Below are positions 1 to 7,750 of a stretch of DNA of 64,000 nt, piece by piece. Numbering within the stretch: position 1 is the first letter of the stretch; each line of letters starts with the position of its first letter. This stretch comes from Bacteroidota bacterium. Lineage in GTDB: Bacteria; Bacteroidota; Bacteroidia; Bacteroidales; Lentimicrobiaceae. The position numbers and the translations under genes are program-made. The notes below the pieces were generated by a model that worked only from the letters and a program-made list of their open reading frames with translations, was not told the DNA's origin and did not search any database. The stretch is taken from contig JAEYSM010000080.1 in the NCBI GenBank assembly GCA_023434665.1, forward strand, positions 1 to 64,000, written 5' to 3'.

Positions 1-170
1 GGTTCATGATCAATAAAACCTTTCTTTTCCAGGATTCTGACAATTGTTGAAACTGTATTATAAGCAGGTTTAGGTTCAGGAAAGTGCTCTAGTAGATCAG
101 AAACAAATCCCTTTTCACACTTCCATAATATTTGCATGACCTGCTCTTCAGCTTTTGTTAAATCTTTCAT
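1..170 (-). CDS. BlaI/MecI/CopY-family transcriptional repressor (partial, 3' end outside window)
   Basis: The first 56 residues are visible, starting MKDLTKAEEQVMQILWK at the ATG at 170-168, and the frame stays open to the window edge. The opening and the later stretch NTVSTIVRILEKKGF are the hallmark of the winged-helix DNA-binding domain of BlaI/MecI/CopY repressors. The family represses its own operon and is usually inactivated through cleavage by a BlaR1-type M56 metallopeptidase encoded next door; any such partner would lie left of the window. The promoter upstream carries two matching dyads, which supports autoregulation. The inducing signal cannot be told from this fragment. Confidence 0.9.
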   Translation of the reverse strand, partial: MKDLTKAEEQVMQILWKCEKGFVSDLLEHFPEPKPAYNTVSTIVRILEKKGFIDHE

Positions 171-179
171 AAATCAATA

Positions 180-232
180 AACTAAAAAATTAGTTAGACT
201 ATAGAAACAAAGTTACAACTAAATTCTTAGTT
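180..232. promoter_or_regulatory. Two identical-arm operator dyads for the BlaI-type repressor
   Basis: Two perfect dyads with the same arms, AACTAA-N4-TTAGTT, lie at 180-195 and 217-232, with centres 37 bp apart. The right dyad sits between the -33 and -7 elements of the repressor promoter, and the left one lies just downstream of the -7 element. Bound dimers would therefore block RNA polymerase. The arms are seen directly; assignment to the BlaI-type protein is inferred from position. Confidence 0.75.
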
Positions 233-238
233 TGTCAA
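208..238 (-). promoter_or_regulatory. Bacteroidota-type promoter of the BlaI-family gene
   Basis: Read on the minus strand, TTGACA (238-233) is followed, 20 bases after the TTG, by TAACTTTG (215-208). This is a perfect match to the TAnnTTTG -7 box. It lies about 40 bases upstream of the repressor start codon. Confidence 0.75.
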
Positions 239-301
239 GATAATAATGAAGAAATATTTAATTATTTGTTATGCAGGCAGTTAAATAGGGAGTCGGTGAG
301 C

Positions 302-1717
302 TTAAAATTTCTCTCTGTTTTGAATTATAGCTTTCATCTGTTCTGTTAGTATCCGTTTTGCAATAATAGTTTTCTTATTATCCAAGAGATACATAACTGG
401 AGAACTATGCACATCATAAAGTTCGCGGAAATCAGAAGTCATACTATAAAACCCATTCACATTTATCCATTGCATCTTATTCTTTTGAATGTATTCAGAC
501 ATATCTGTCCATGAAGTATCCATGCAAACTCCATAAATTTCCAAATTGTAAATCTTCTTAAAATCATTGTAGAGTGACACCAGCAGGGGAGTCTCTTTCT
601 TACAGTGACTACACTCAGGATCCCAAAAATAAATGATTGTATATTTACTCTCAATTCCATGTAATGATACCGGATTTTTTAATGTATCAAGTAAAATCAT
701 CTCTGGAGCTGTTTTTCCGATAAGTATAGGTTTTAATTTTTTAGCTCTTTGTTCCAGGTTTTCCTTAACAGTAGGATTCATCCACGACATAAGTTTATCG
801 TGGTTGTAATACTTATCCACCAGATGTACAAATACAGCATCATGACCCATTATGTCTGAGCTTTCATATTTGACTGTCAGATACCACATTAAGTATTTAA
901 AAGTCTCTTTGTTACCTTTTGACATATCAAAGAGTACATCGATTGCTGCATTAATTGAATCAGGAACCGGAACAATCATTCTTTGGAGATAATTCTCTAT
1001 TTTATTATGTAATAGTGGAGTTCGAATAGTCCGATCATCTGATAGGTCAATATTATCCCAATAATGATTCCTATATGCTCTAAATGCGGCTATTGAATCT
1101 ACTTTGCCATTCTCAAGTAAGGGTGGGGGGGGGAATTCAGGCTCTTGCATCGATTTCAGGAATAAAGAAATAAATTTTCCATGATATTTATTAATTATCC
1201 CGCTAATATACCTTTGAACTTCCTCATTGACCATGTTTATTTTATTGACCACCACTTCGGCAGAGTCGGAATTGGGTGCAAAAGCATTTCTCAATTTCTG
1301 TAAATCTGCCATTTCTTTCTGTTTCGAGGAAAGAAACTGGATATATTCGAAAAAAACCTTATTCTCATCATCTGTCTTCGAGACGAGACTTAATGGCAAT
1401 TCATTCATCTTTCCGGTTATCGAAACATTCTGTTTCCCCGAAATGATAAAATCAAGTATTTTGGATTTTTTTGAACTTGCAAAGAAGTACATACCTTCAG
1501 GAAGTAAAGTATCCCTCGATATTCGATAATTAAAATTTTTATCAGGATAAACGGTATCAACCACAAATTGCTTATCCCCATTATATGATGCAAGTAATAT
1601 TAAACTGTCGTTGAGCCCTGTTAATTTTAAGTTAATCTTTAATCCCGACTGCCCGTATAAATTAACTGATAAGAGAGCAATTATCAGGGTGCAAACTAGT
1701 GTTCTGCCTCGTTTCAT
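302..1717 (-). CDS. Secreted thioredoxin-like (TlpA/ResA-type) thiol-disulfide oxidoreductase
   Basis: I take the start at 1717, giving 471 residues, because this ATG is followed by a clear signal peptide (MKRGRTLVCTLIIALLSVN...). The frame is open 25 codons further upstream, but that part lacks signal-peptide character. The N-terminal half resembles the DUF4369/DUF5106 domains that precede thioredoxin folds in Bacteroidota. The last 130 residues form a TlpA-like thioredoxin domain with active site WDPECSHC (cysteines near residues 367 and 370). It probably reduces or isomerises disulfides outside the cytoplasmic membrane. An unusual run of nine C on the coding strand (1125-1133) encodes part of a proline stretch. 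The gene is monocistronic. Confidence 0.85.
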   Translation of the reverse strand: MKRGRTLVCTLIIALLSVNLYGQSGLKINLKLTGLNDSLILLASYNGDKQFVVDTVYPDKNFNYRISRDTLLPEGMYFFASSKKSKILDFIISGKQNVSITGKMNELPLSLVSKTDDENKVFFEYIQFLSSKQKEMADLQKLRNAFAPNSDSAEVVVNKINMVNEEVQRYISGIINKYHGKFISLFLKSMQEPEFPPPPLLENGKVDSIAAFRAYRNHYWDNIDLSDDRTIRTPLLHNKIENYLQRMIVPVPDSINAAIDVLFDMSKGNKETFKYLMWYLTVKYESSDIMGHDAVFVHLVDKYYNHDKLMSWMNPTVKENLEQRAKKLKPILIGKTAPEMILLDTLKNPVSLHGIESKYTIIYFWDPECSHCKKETPLLVSLYNDFKKIYNLEIYGVCMDTSWTDMSEYIQKNKMQWINVNGFYSMTSDFRELYDVHSSPVMYLLDNKKTIIAKRILTEQMKAIIQNREKF

Positions 1718-1828
1718 CAATTTTAAAACTTTGTACAAACTTATTACTAACTCCTTATAAATGCAAGTAACCCTTGATGTTGAAAACAACACTTTTAGAA
1801 ATTAATAGAACTTATTGTTTTTCTTTTA

Positions 1829-1836
1829 TATTTTTG
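1829..1836 (+). promoter_or_regulatory. -7 promoter box (TATTTTTG)
   Basis: TATTTTTG matches the TAnnTTTG consensus and sits 18 bases before the start codon at 1855. This supports that start over upstream in-frame ATGs at 1774 and 1777. No well-spaced -33 box is visible. Confidence 0.45.
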
Positions 1837-1854
1837 TTAAAAACCTTTCCTGAT

Positions 1855-2448
1855 ATGAAGTCACGTATAACAATAGTTTTCATTTTTCTATGTTTCGTTG
1901 CATACGGAAATCAGAGTGATTTGAACTCCCTGATAAGAGATAGAAACAAGTTTGCAATAGATTATCAAAACATTAAGGATTCGGTTATCTCTTCCAGGGC
2001 CTGGAAAAATTACTTATTAGTTCAAACGTCTGATTCCATTATGAGAATTGACAATAAAATTATATCGCTTTCTGTTGACCTTATGACAAAATATGATAGT
2101 CTGGAAAATTCAGTAAATAATTTCTCTAAGACCAATCTTGCTTTGATGACTGAAAATGATCAATTAAATAGGCGAACTCATAATGACATCCGAATGATTC
2201 TTATTCTGAAGATTGCAATTGCAGTTCTGATTGTCGGCCTTTTGGTCGCTATTTATTTCATATATAAATTGAGAAGTGAGCCCACTAATGAAAATAAGCA
2301 TTTATTGCAAGAAATTCAGGATCGTAACGATCAGTTAAAGAGAAAATTAGAAGAGACAGAAAATCAGTTGTCTGAGGTCAGTTCAAAAAATAAATCTATT
2401 CTTACTAAAATTAACAAGCTTATAAGTGATCTTTCAAATGTAAATTAA
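1855..2448 (+). CDS. Membrane-anchored coiled-coil protein of unknown function
   Basis: The start at 1855 gives a 197-residue protein opening with a signal peptide (MKSRITIVFIFLCFVAYG). The frame is open 27 codons further upstream, but the -7 box at 1829 argues against using that. A periplasmic region rich in charged residues is followed by one hydrophobic segment near residues 120-140 (ILKIAIAVLIVGLLVAIYFI). A charged C-terminal tail then has heptad spacing typical of a coiled coil (residues 150-195). I recognise no domain family. The topology suggests a single-pass protein with the coiled coil in the cytoplasm. It converges with the DUF1684 gene with three bases between the stop codons. Confidence 0.6.
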   Translation: MKSRITIVFIFLCFVAYGNQSDLNSLIRDRNKFAIDYQNIKDSVISSRAWKNYLLVQTSDSIMRIDNKIISLSVDLMTKYDSLENSVNNFSKTNLALMTENDQLNRRTHNDIRMILILKIAIAVLIVGLLVAIYFIYKLRSEPTNENKHLLQEIQDRNDQLKRKLEETENQLSEVSSKNKSILTKINKLISDLSNVN

Positions 2449-2451
2449 AAC

Positions 2452-3075
2452 CTACTTTAAGAAACTTTTCTCACCAGCAGTAATTTTTATATCCAGATGA
2501 TTTTCACTTGGTGGAATAGGGCAGGAGTACTTTTTGTTATACACACAATAGGGATTGTAGGCTCTGTTAAAATCAATCATTATTGTATCCTCTGAGGTAA
2601 TCCGTGCATCAATATATCTACCTCCCCCATATGAATCTTCTCCTGAGGTTTCGTCGGTAAATGGAATGAACAGGTAATCTTTATATTCCTCATTCTTCAT
2701 TAATCCAACATTCTGAAATATTGTCAAATGGTGGTTTTTACCACTTAAAGAAAATGTTGCTGTTCCGTAAATGATATATAATGGCAATCTTTCAGTAGTA
2801 GTCTTCATCTTAATAGTATCTCTCTGTAATGATTTCTCAATTTTTGCATTTATAACAAAGTTAGGATCAGCATCAAAGTAGTTAAGTCCTTTAAAATTTT
2901 CCTTGTCATATTGGGTTAATGGTGAATCTACAGAATTAACAAATTCATAATCTTTTTCATTTCTTTCCCTCATAAGTAATTCATAATAGGAGTTACCCTG
3001 TCCGAAAGAAAAAGAATAAGAAATCCAAAAAGAGATAAATAAAATCAATGCTATACTTCTGGTTAACTTGCTCAT
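2452..3075 (-). CDS. DUF1684 family exported protein
   Basis: This is a 207-residue protein with an N-terminal signal sequence (RSIALILFISFWISYSFSFG). The conserved DUF1684 core is visible: a central beta-rich region, the motif LFIPFTDETSGEDSYGGGRY near residues 135-155, and the cysteine-containing end AYNPYCVYNKKYSCPIPP. These give the family its recognisable GGGRY...D...YNPYC...C..P pattern. The biochemical role of the family is not established. It is divergent from pdxH, and the shared intergenic region holds a 16-base palindrome. Confidence 0.8.
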   Translation of the reverse strand: MSKLTRSIALILFISFWISYSFSFGQGNSYYELLMRERNEKDYEFVNSVDSPLTQYDKENFKGLNYFDADPNFVINAKIEKSLQRDTIKMKTTTERLPLYIIYGTATFSLSGKNHHLTIFQNVGLMKNEEYKDYLFIPFTDETSGEDSYGGGRYIDARITSEDTIMIDFNRAYNPYCVYNKKYSCPIPPSENHLDIKITAGEKSFLK

Positions 3076-3100
3076 TACTTTGAATATTTATTTTACTCAA

Positions 3101-3120
3101 CAAATTTACAATATTGTAAA
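3101..3120. promoter_or_regulatory. Palindromic operator candidate overlapping a -7 box
   Basis: TTTACAATATTGTAAA at 3105-3120 is a perfect 16-base palindrome between the divergent DUF1684 and pdxH genes. It overlaps CAAATTTA (3101-3108), which reads TAAATTTG on the minus strand and fits the -7 box of the DUF1684 gene. The regulator is unknown. Confidence 0.5.
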
Positions 3121-3164
3121 CCCAATTGCCTCCAACCTGTTTATATCAACTAATAATTTATAGA

Positions 3165-3803
3165 ATGAACCTTGCTGAGATTAGAACACAATACTTGTTA
3201 AGTGAATTAAATGAAGAAGATATAGGTACAGATCCTGTCTTATTTTTTTCAAAATGGTTGTCAAATGCTATTGAGGCACAGGCCATGGAACCCACAGCAA
3301 TGGTTTTATCAACAGTAGATGATCGTTGTATGCCTTCCTCACGTGTTGTACTTCTTAAAGCATGTGAAGAAGGGGAATTTAGGTTCTTTACCAATTATAA
3401 TAGTACCAAGGGGATTCAAATAGCATCAAATCCTTCCGGTGCTTTACTCTTTTTTTGGAAAGAATTAGAGCGACAGGTTAGAATAGAAGGAAAGATACAC
3501 AAATTACCAGCGCAATTATCCGATGAATATTTTGATAGCAGACCTGCCGAAAATAGGTTAGGGGCAATCGTTTCACCTCAAAGCCAGGTAATCGAAAGCC
3601 GTAAGGAGCTCGAAGGCCTTTTTATGGGTAAAATGCATCTTTTAAAATCAGCCGAAGCATTAGTGAGGCCTGAACATTGGGGAGGCTATGCTCTAGTTCC
3701 TGTCAGTATAGAATTTTGGCAGGGTAGGGCATCACGATTACATGATAGAATACGATTTCGGAAGGAAGATGGTCAATGGTTGAGAGAACGTCTGGCTCCG
3801 TAA
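3165..3803 (+). CDS. pdxH: Pyridoxamine 5'-phosphate oxidase PdxH
   Basis: PdxH oxidises pyridoxamine or pyridoxine 5'-phosphate to pyridoxal 5'-phosphate using FMN and oxygen. The 212-residue protein (ATG at 3165) is close to the family's usual length of about 215. Visible hallmarks are the FMN-binding stretch PSSRVVLLK, the segment NPSGALLFFWKELERQVRIEG, and the C-terminal signature EFWQGRASRLHDRIRF with the substrate-binding R-x-H-D-R. An in-frame TTG lies 13 codons upstream but adds nothing conserved. It stands alone, convergent with DUF4301. The need for oxygen suggests the organism meets at least microaerobic conditions. Confidence 0.95.
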   Translation: MNLAEIRTQYLLSELNEEDIGTDPVLFFSKWLSNAIEAQAMEPTAMVLSTVDDRCMPSSRVVLLKACEEGEFRFFTNYNSTKGIQIASNPSGALLFFWKELERQVRIEGKIHKLPAQLSDEYFDSRPAENRLGAIVSPQSQVIESRKELEGLFMGKMHLLKSAEALVRPEHWGGYALVPVSIEFWQGRASRLHDRIRFRKEDGQWLRERLAP

Positions 3804-3860
3804 CCAACCACTCAAGAAAGCAATCAAAAATTCATCAAGAGATCACGGGAAGAAAAATCT

Positions 3861-5408
3861 TTACTGATGCTCTTTTCTTAAAAGGTCGTTAATAGTTTTG
3901 ACAGGGTTAAACGTGATGATTGGAACCTCAATAAAAATAGTAATCCAATCAGCCATAGCGCCATTCCATAAGCCTGGCAGTTCCTGTGCTTTAAGTTCTC
4001 TGCCATCCTTTGATTTTGTTGATATAAACCCTGTTGATGGATCCACATATTCTCTCAGGTCGAAAGGATCTCCCTTAAAATCTCTTACGTAACAAACAAG
4101 GTCAACTGGATTAAAATGTGTTGCTTCATCAAAGATCTTTTTTTGATTGACATCTGAAAAGTCAATTTGAGATGATTCAACAATTTGCAGACTGATTTCA
4201 CCACTGTCATTCTTTATCCAGAAAGGCCCTCCCCCGGGTTCTCCTTCATTTTTAACCATCCCGCAAAGTCGGATAGGTCTGTTCAGCTTATTATATAAGT
4301 AATCGATTTTTTCAATTTGTGAATAAGTATTAAACTCCTCGCTAAACTTAAAGTACAATTTTTCGGAGCAAAAATTCACCATCTTCTTTAATTCATTATC
4401 CGTAAGACTTCCCTCATCCAACAGATCAAGAAATTCAACAATCTTTTCTCTTATTTCAAGCAGATAACCTCCAAGAGCTTTTTTATACTGATAAGTAGCT
4501 TCTTTTAATCTATCGGGTACTACATTGTCAATATTTTTTATGAAGATAACTTCACTTTCACGATCAGTAAGATTTTCTATCAATGCTCCATGTCCTCCAG
4601 GCCTGAATACAATATTATCCTCCTCATCTCTGAAGGGTTTATTATTAGTATCTACTGCAATGGTATCTGTTGAAGATTTTTGAACAGAAAAGGTCAATTC
4701 GTAAGTAACGTCGTAAAGCTCTTCGTATTTATCTTTAATATTGTTTATTTCATCGATAAAATTATCGGCATGCTCTGGTGAGACGGTGAAATGAACAGCA
4801 GCCCTGCCTTCGGAATTAACCCCGTAATGAGCACTTTCAACAAGGTGCTCTTCCATCGACATACGAGGTCCATCAGGATACTTATGGAATTTTAAAAGAG
4901 CTTTTGGTTTGGCAGCATATCCCAAACCCTGATCATAAAGTAAAAATTCAATTATTGTGCGATAATCTTTTTCTTTCAACTTACTCTCAAGACTGATATA
5001 ATTATCTTCCATCACTGCCTCAAGGTCTTGATAGAAAGCAAAATTTGATAAATTTTTGAAGAAATTATGTACAGAATTGAAACTTTTGTCACTATCTATA
5101 AGCTGTTCAGCATCCTCACCATTATCAAGTTTCTCAATAAATTCAAACAGGGATTTAAACATGCGGGAGGCGGCACCTGAGGCTGGAACAAACTTTAAAA
5201 CTTCATAATCCACGCTATTCCTATCGTAGTACTTCTGGAGTTTTTCAACTTCATTTTCAGTAAATACTTTAATCCCACTTTTAATAGTGGCTGGTTCAAT
5301 TAGATTAATGAAGGGAAATCCTCTTTTAAAATTTTCAACTTGTTGATCAATTATCTTAACATCTATCCCTTTAGATTGGAAAAGTTTTAAATCGTTTGCA
5401 GTAAACAT
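3861..5408 (-). CDS. DUF4301 family protein, nucleotidyltransferase-like
   Basis: This 515-residue cytoplasmic protein belongs to DUF4301, a family found mainly in Bacteroidota. Residues 75-85 read PASGAASRMFK, which resembles the nucleotide-binding loop of sugar-1-phosphate nucleotidyltransferases (G-x-G-T/S-R-x...K). The conserved FRPGGHGALIENL near residue 270 resembles the GGHGG/GNGG-type loop of UDP-sugar pyrophosphorylases. I infer a GT-A-type pyrophosphorylase fold, but the substrate is unknown. It has its own promoter at 5459-5489 and no operon partner. Confidence 0.75.
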   Translation of the reverse strand: MFTANDLKLFQSKGIDVKIIDQQVENFKRGFPFINLIEPATIKSGIKVFTENEVEKLQKYYDRNSVDYEVLKFVPASGAASRMFKSLFEFIEKLDNGEDAEQLIDSDKSFNSVHNFFKNLSNFAFYQDLEAVMEDNYISLESKLKEKDYRTIIEFLLYDQGLGYAAKPKALLKFHKYPDGPRMSMEEHLVESAHYGVNSEGRAAVHFTVSPEHADNFIDEINNIKDKYEELYDVTYELTFSVQKSSTDTIAVDTNNKPFRDEEDNIVFRPGGHGALIENLTDRESEVIFIKNIDNVVPDRLKEATYQYKKALGGYLLEIREKIVEFLDLLDEGSLTDNELKKMVNFCSEKLYFKFSEEFNTYSQIEKIDYLYNKLNRPIRLCGMVKNEGEPGGGPFWIKNDSGEISLQIVESSQIDFSDVNQKKIFDEATHFNPVDLVCYVRDFKGDPFDLREYVDPSTGFISTKSKDGRELKAQELPGLWNGAMADWITIFIEVPIITFNPVKTINDLLRKEHQ

Positions 5409-5458
5409 AAAAAATGATTTGTTGTCTATATCATGTTAAAAACATGGGCTACTTAGGA

Positions 5459-5489
5459 CAAAGATAATGAAATGAACCTGAAAATACAA
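5459..5489 (-). promoter_or_regulatory. Promoter of the DUF4301 gene
   Basis: Read on the minus strand, TTG (5489-5487) is followed after 20 bases by TATCTTTG (5466-5459), a perfect -7 box. This gives a leader of about 45 bases before the start codon at 5408. Confidence 0.65.
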
Positions 5490-5614
5490 TTATTGTTTTT
5501 GATTCATTGCAATCACTAAAGCTTGCCTAGTGATAGTAAAGACATTATAATCATCTCAGGCATTGATAACCATCATATAGCTTTAAATTGTGAGAAAAAA
5601 TAGAAAAAATGTGA

Positions 5615-5642
5615 TTGGAGACTTAAAAAAGTTATATATTTG
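5615..5642 (+). promoter_or_regulatory. Promoter of the tRNA-Leu pair
   Basis: TTG at 5615-5617 and TATATTTG at 5635-5642 are 17 bases apart. The -7 box ends 10 bases before the first tRNA base. No comparable promoter lies between the two tRNAs, so both are probably transcribed from here. Confidence 0.6.
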
Positions 5643-5652
5643 CGCCTCCATT

Positions 5653-5736
5653 GCCCAGGTGGTGAAATTGGTAGACACGCCAGCTTGAGGGGCTGGTGTC
5701 CTTAAGGATGTGCAAGTTCGAGTCTTGTCCTGGGCA
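5653..5736 (+). tRNA. tRNA-Leu (anticodon GAG)
   Basis: The gene is 84 bases long. It has a 7-bp acceptor stem (GCCCAGG with CCTGGGC, discriminator A) and a D-arm with GGTAGAC. The anticodon stem is CCAGC/GCTGG around loop TTGAGGG, giving anticodon GAG. A long class II variable arm follows, and the T loop is GTTCGAGTC. CCA is not encoded. Confidence 0.96.
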
Positions 5737-5741
5737 CTAAT

Positions 5742-5783
5742 CTGACAGAGGTCAGTTGCAGCCAATCGGACTGCATTTTTTTT
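5742..5783 (+). other. Two small hairpins between the tRNA-Leu genes
   Basis: CTGAC-agag-GTCAG (5742-5755) is followed by TGCAG...CTGCA (5757-5775) and eight T (5776-5783). The second hairpin could act as a weak attenuator, or the structures may guide processing of the tandem precursor. Confidence 0.4.
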
Positions 5784-5797
5784 GAAATTGTATTTTT

Positions 5798-5881
5798 GCC
5801 CGGATGGCGGAATTGGTAGACGCGCTAGTTTCAGGGACTAGTGTACTTACGTGCGTGCAGGTTCGAGTCCTGTTCCGGGCA
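5798..5881 (+). tRNA. tRNA-Leu (anticodon CAG)
   Basis: The gene is 84 bases long. The acceptor stem is GCCCGGA with TCCGGGC and discriminator A. The anticodon stem is CTAGT/ACTAG around loop TTCAGGG, giving anticodon CAG. It has a class II variable arm and T loop GTTCGAGTC. CCA is not encoded. The body closely resembles the upstream tRNA-Leu. Confidence 0.96.
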
Positions 5882-5895
5882 CATTTAAATTAAAG

Positions 5896-5941
5896 AACTT
5901 CAATAAACACATAGAATCTCATGGTTTATTGAAGTTTTTTT
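5896..5941 (+). terminator. Rho-independent terminator after the tRNA pair
   Basis: A perfect 13-bp stem, AACTTCAATAAAC (5896-5908) with GTTTATTGAAGTT (5924-5936), encloses a 15-base loop and runs straight into a T tract. Confidence 0.85.
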
Positions 5942-6016
5942 ATTAATATCCTGATAATGAGCGCTGAACTGTGAGCCGAGTGATAAAAGTTAAAATGGCC
6001 GTAAGGTGAAAGTTTA

Positions 6017-7687
6017 CTATAATTCATTTTTTAACTTAGGATCTTTTGCATAATTCACACCGATTTTATCAAACCGGATAAAATGCTTCTTCAACCTTAA
6101 ATTAAAATCATCGTAGTTGCGGTTTTTAACCTGCGACCAATTGACTTCTGCCAATGCAATTGCACGGGGATATGCCATATATTCAAGGTGTTCACTTGTA
6201 GATATATACTCAGTCCATAAATTTCCTTGAGCTCCAAGGATATACTTTTGATTTCTTTTTTTCAGGTCTGAAGGAACGGGTTCAAAGGAATAGACTTTTT
6301 CTAAAGTATTATAACCACCAATGGAGAATGGTTCAGTAACCGGATCTCCTTGGTAATAATCCAGATAGCAAGGATCTACCGGAGTCATAATAACATTGCG
6401 TTTCATTCTGGCAGCCTCTGTACCCCCTTCCATTCCTCGCCATGACATAACTGTTGCTCCTTTTGCAAGCCCACCTTCAAGGATTTCATCCCATCCAATA
6501 ATTTGTCTATTATATTTTTTAAGATATTTCTGAACTCTTTGGATAAAGTAGCTTTGAAGCTCTTCTGCATTCTCCAGTTTCTCCTGTTTCATTCTATCTT
6601 GGCAGTCAGGACATGCATTCCATCTTGTCTTTGGTGCTTCATCTCCCCCAATATGAATGTATTTTGAAGGAAATATCTTTACAACTTCGTCAAGAACGCC
6701 TTCAATAAAAGAAAATGTTCCTTCATTGCCTGCACAAAATATTTCTTCGTTTACGCCCCACCATGTCCATGTTTCAAAGGGTCCGCCTGTACATGAATAC
6801 TCAGGATATGCTGCTAATGCTGCAGTTGCATGCCCTGGCATTTCAATTTCCGGAATGATGTTTATATATCTTTCTCCAGCGTAAGCTATTATTTCAGCAA
6901 CTTGCTGCTGTGTATAAAAACCTCCATATGGAATACTATCCTGCCCCTGATTTCTACCAATTGTAGTTGATTTCCTCCACGCGCCTTTTTCGGTTAATAA
7001 TGGATATTTTTTAATTTCAAGTCGCCATCCCTGATCATCTGTAAGATGCCAATGGAAGGTATTCATCTTGTAAAAAGCCATAATGTCGATAAACTTTTTA
7101 ATTTGTTCGACTGAGAATATGTGCCTGCAAACATCAAGATGCATACCTCTATATGAAAACCTGGGATAATCTGTTATAGAACAACCTTTAATGATAAGAC
7201 TTCTTATACCTTTCGGGATGTTTGTATTTGTCGATATTTGGGTGGTCAATGAATTTTCATCTGGTTCTACATCAAATTCATAAGGTATTAGTTGCAATAG
7301 AGTTTGAATGCCATAAAAAATACCTTGTTCTGACTTTCCGCTGACTGAGATATAGTTTCTATTAATTTCAAGTTGATACCCTTCATCAGGAAGGTGCAAC
7401 TTTCTATCAAGGATTAGTCTGATTGAATTCCCAAATTTATTGACTTTACCCTCATCGAAGTAAATCACTTTTAAAGGTGTATGAGTGAAATAAAGGGATT
7501 CTGATAAAAAATCCGCCAATCTTTGAAGTTCTTTATTTTCCTCATTAATAGTTATTAAAGTGTGTTGAATTACAAAATCACCTGATATACCTGTTTTATA
7601 AGAAACGGGCTGAGGAATGATATTGTGTGATTGTGATAAACCTGCTACTGACACTAGTAGGCAGAATATAAAAAGGAGCTTTTTCAT
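6017..7687 (-). CDS. Beta-N-acetylhexosaminidase, GH20
   Basis: GH20 enzymes remove terminal GlcNAc or GalNAc by substrate-assisted catalysis. I place the start at 7687 (556 residues), where a signal peptide begins (MKKLLFIFCLLVSVAGLSQ); a longer frame opens 10 codons upstream. An N-terminal GH20b-type domain (residues 20-170) precedes the TIM barrel, which opens with YRGMHLDVCRH. The catalytic pair is in HIGGDEAP (D-E near residue 349). HWHLTDDQGWRLEIK, WDEILEGG and WTEYI are further GH20 marks. It is the last gene of a three-gene minus-strand unit with a nucleotidyltransferase and a sugar transporter, which suggests scavenging of N-acetylated sugars. The enzyme is predicted periplasmic or surface-located. 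Confidence 0.95.
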   Translation of the reverse strand: MKKLLFIFCLLVSVAGLSQSHNIIPQPVSYKTGISGDFVIQHTLITINEENKELQRLADFLSESLYFTHTPLKVIYFDEGKVNKFGNSIRLILDRKLHLPDEGYQLEINRNYISVSGKSEQGIFYGIQTLLQLIPYEFDVEPDENSLTTQISTNTNIPKGIRSLIIKGCSITDYPRFSYRGMHLDVCRHIFSVEQIKKFIDIMAFYKMNTFHWHLTDDQGWRLEIKKYPLLTEKGAWRKSTTIGRNQGQDSIPYGGFYTQQQVAEIIAYAGERYINIIPEIEMPGHATAALAAYPEYSCTGGPFETWTWWGVNEEIFCAGNEGTFSFIEGVLDEVVKIFPSKYIHIGGDEAPKTRWNACPDCQDRMKQEKLENAEELQSYFIQRVQKYLKKYNRQIIGWDEILEGGLAKGATVMSWRGMEGGTEAARMKRNVIMTPVDPCYLDYYQGDPVTEPFSIGGYNTLEKVYSFEPVPSDLKKRNQKYILGAQGNLWTEYISTSEHLEYMAYPRAIALAEVNWSQVKNRNYDDFNLRLKKHFIRFDKIGVNYAKDPKLKNEL

Positions 7688-7750
7688 ATGGTGTACTAAA
7701 AATTTCCCTTGACGCAATAACTAACAATATTTAATTCTGAAAAAGATATC

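Noticed and set aside
5583..5765. Minus-strand open frame of 60 codons over the first tRNA
   Set aside because: It is a by-product of the tRNA-Leu sequence and has no start context or conserved features.
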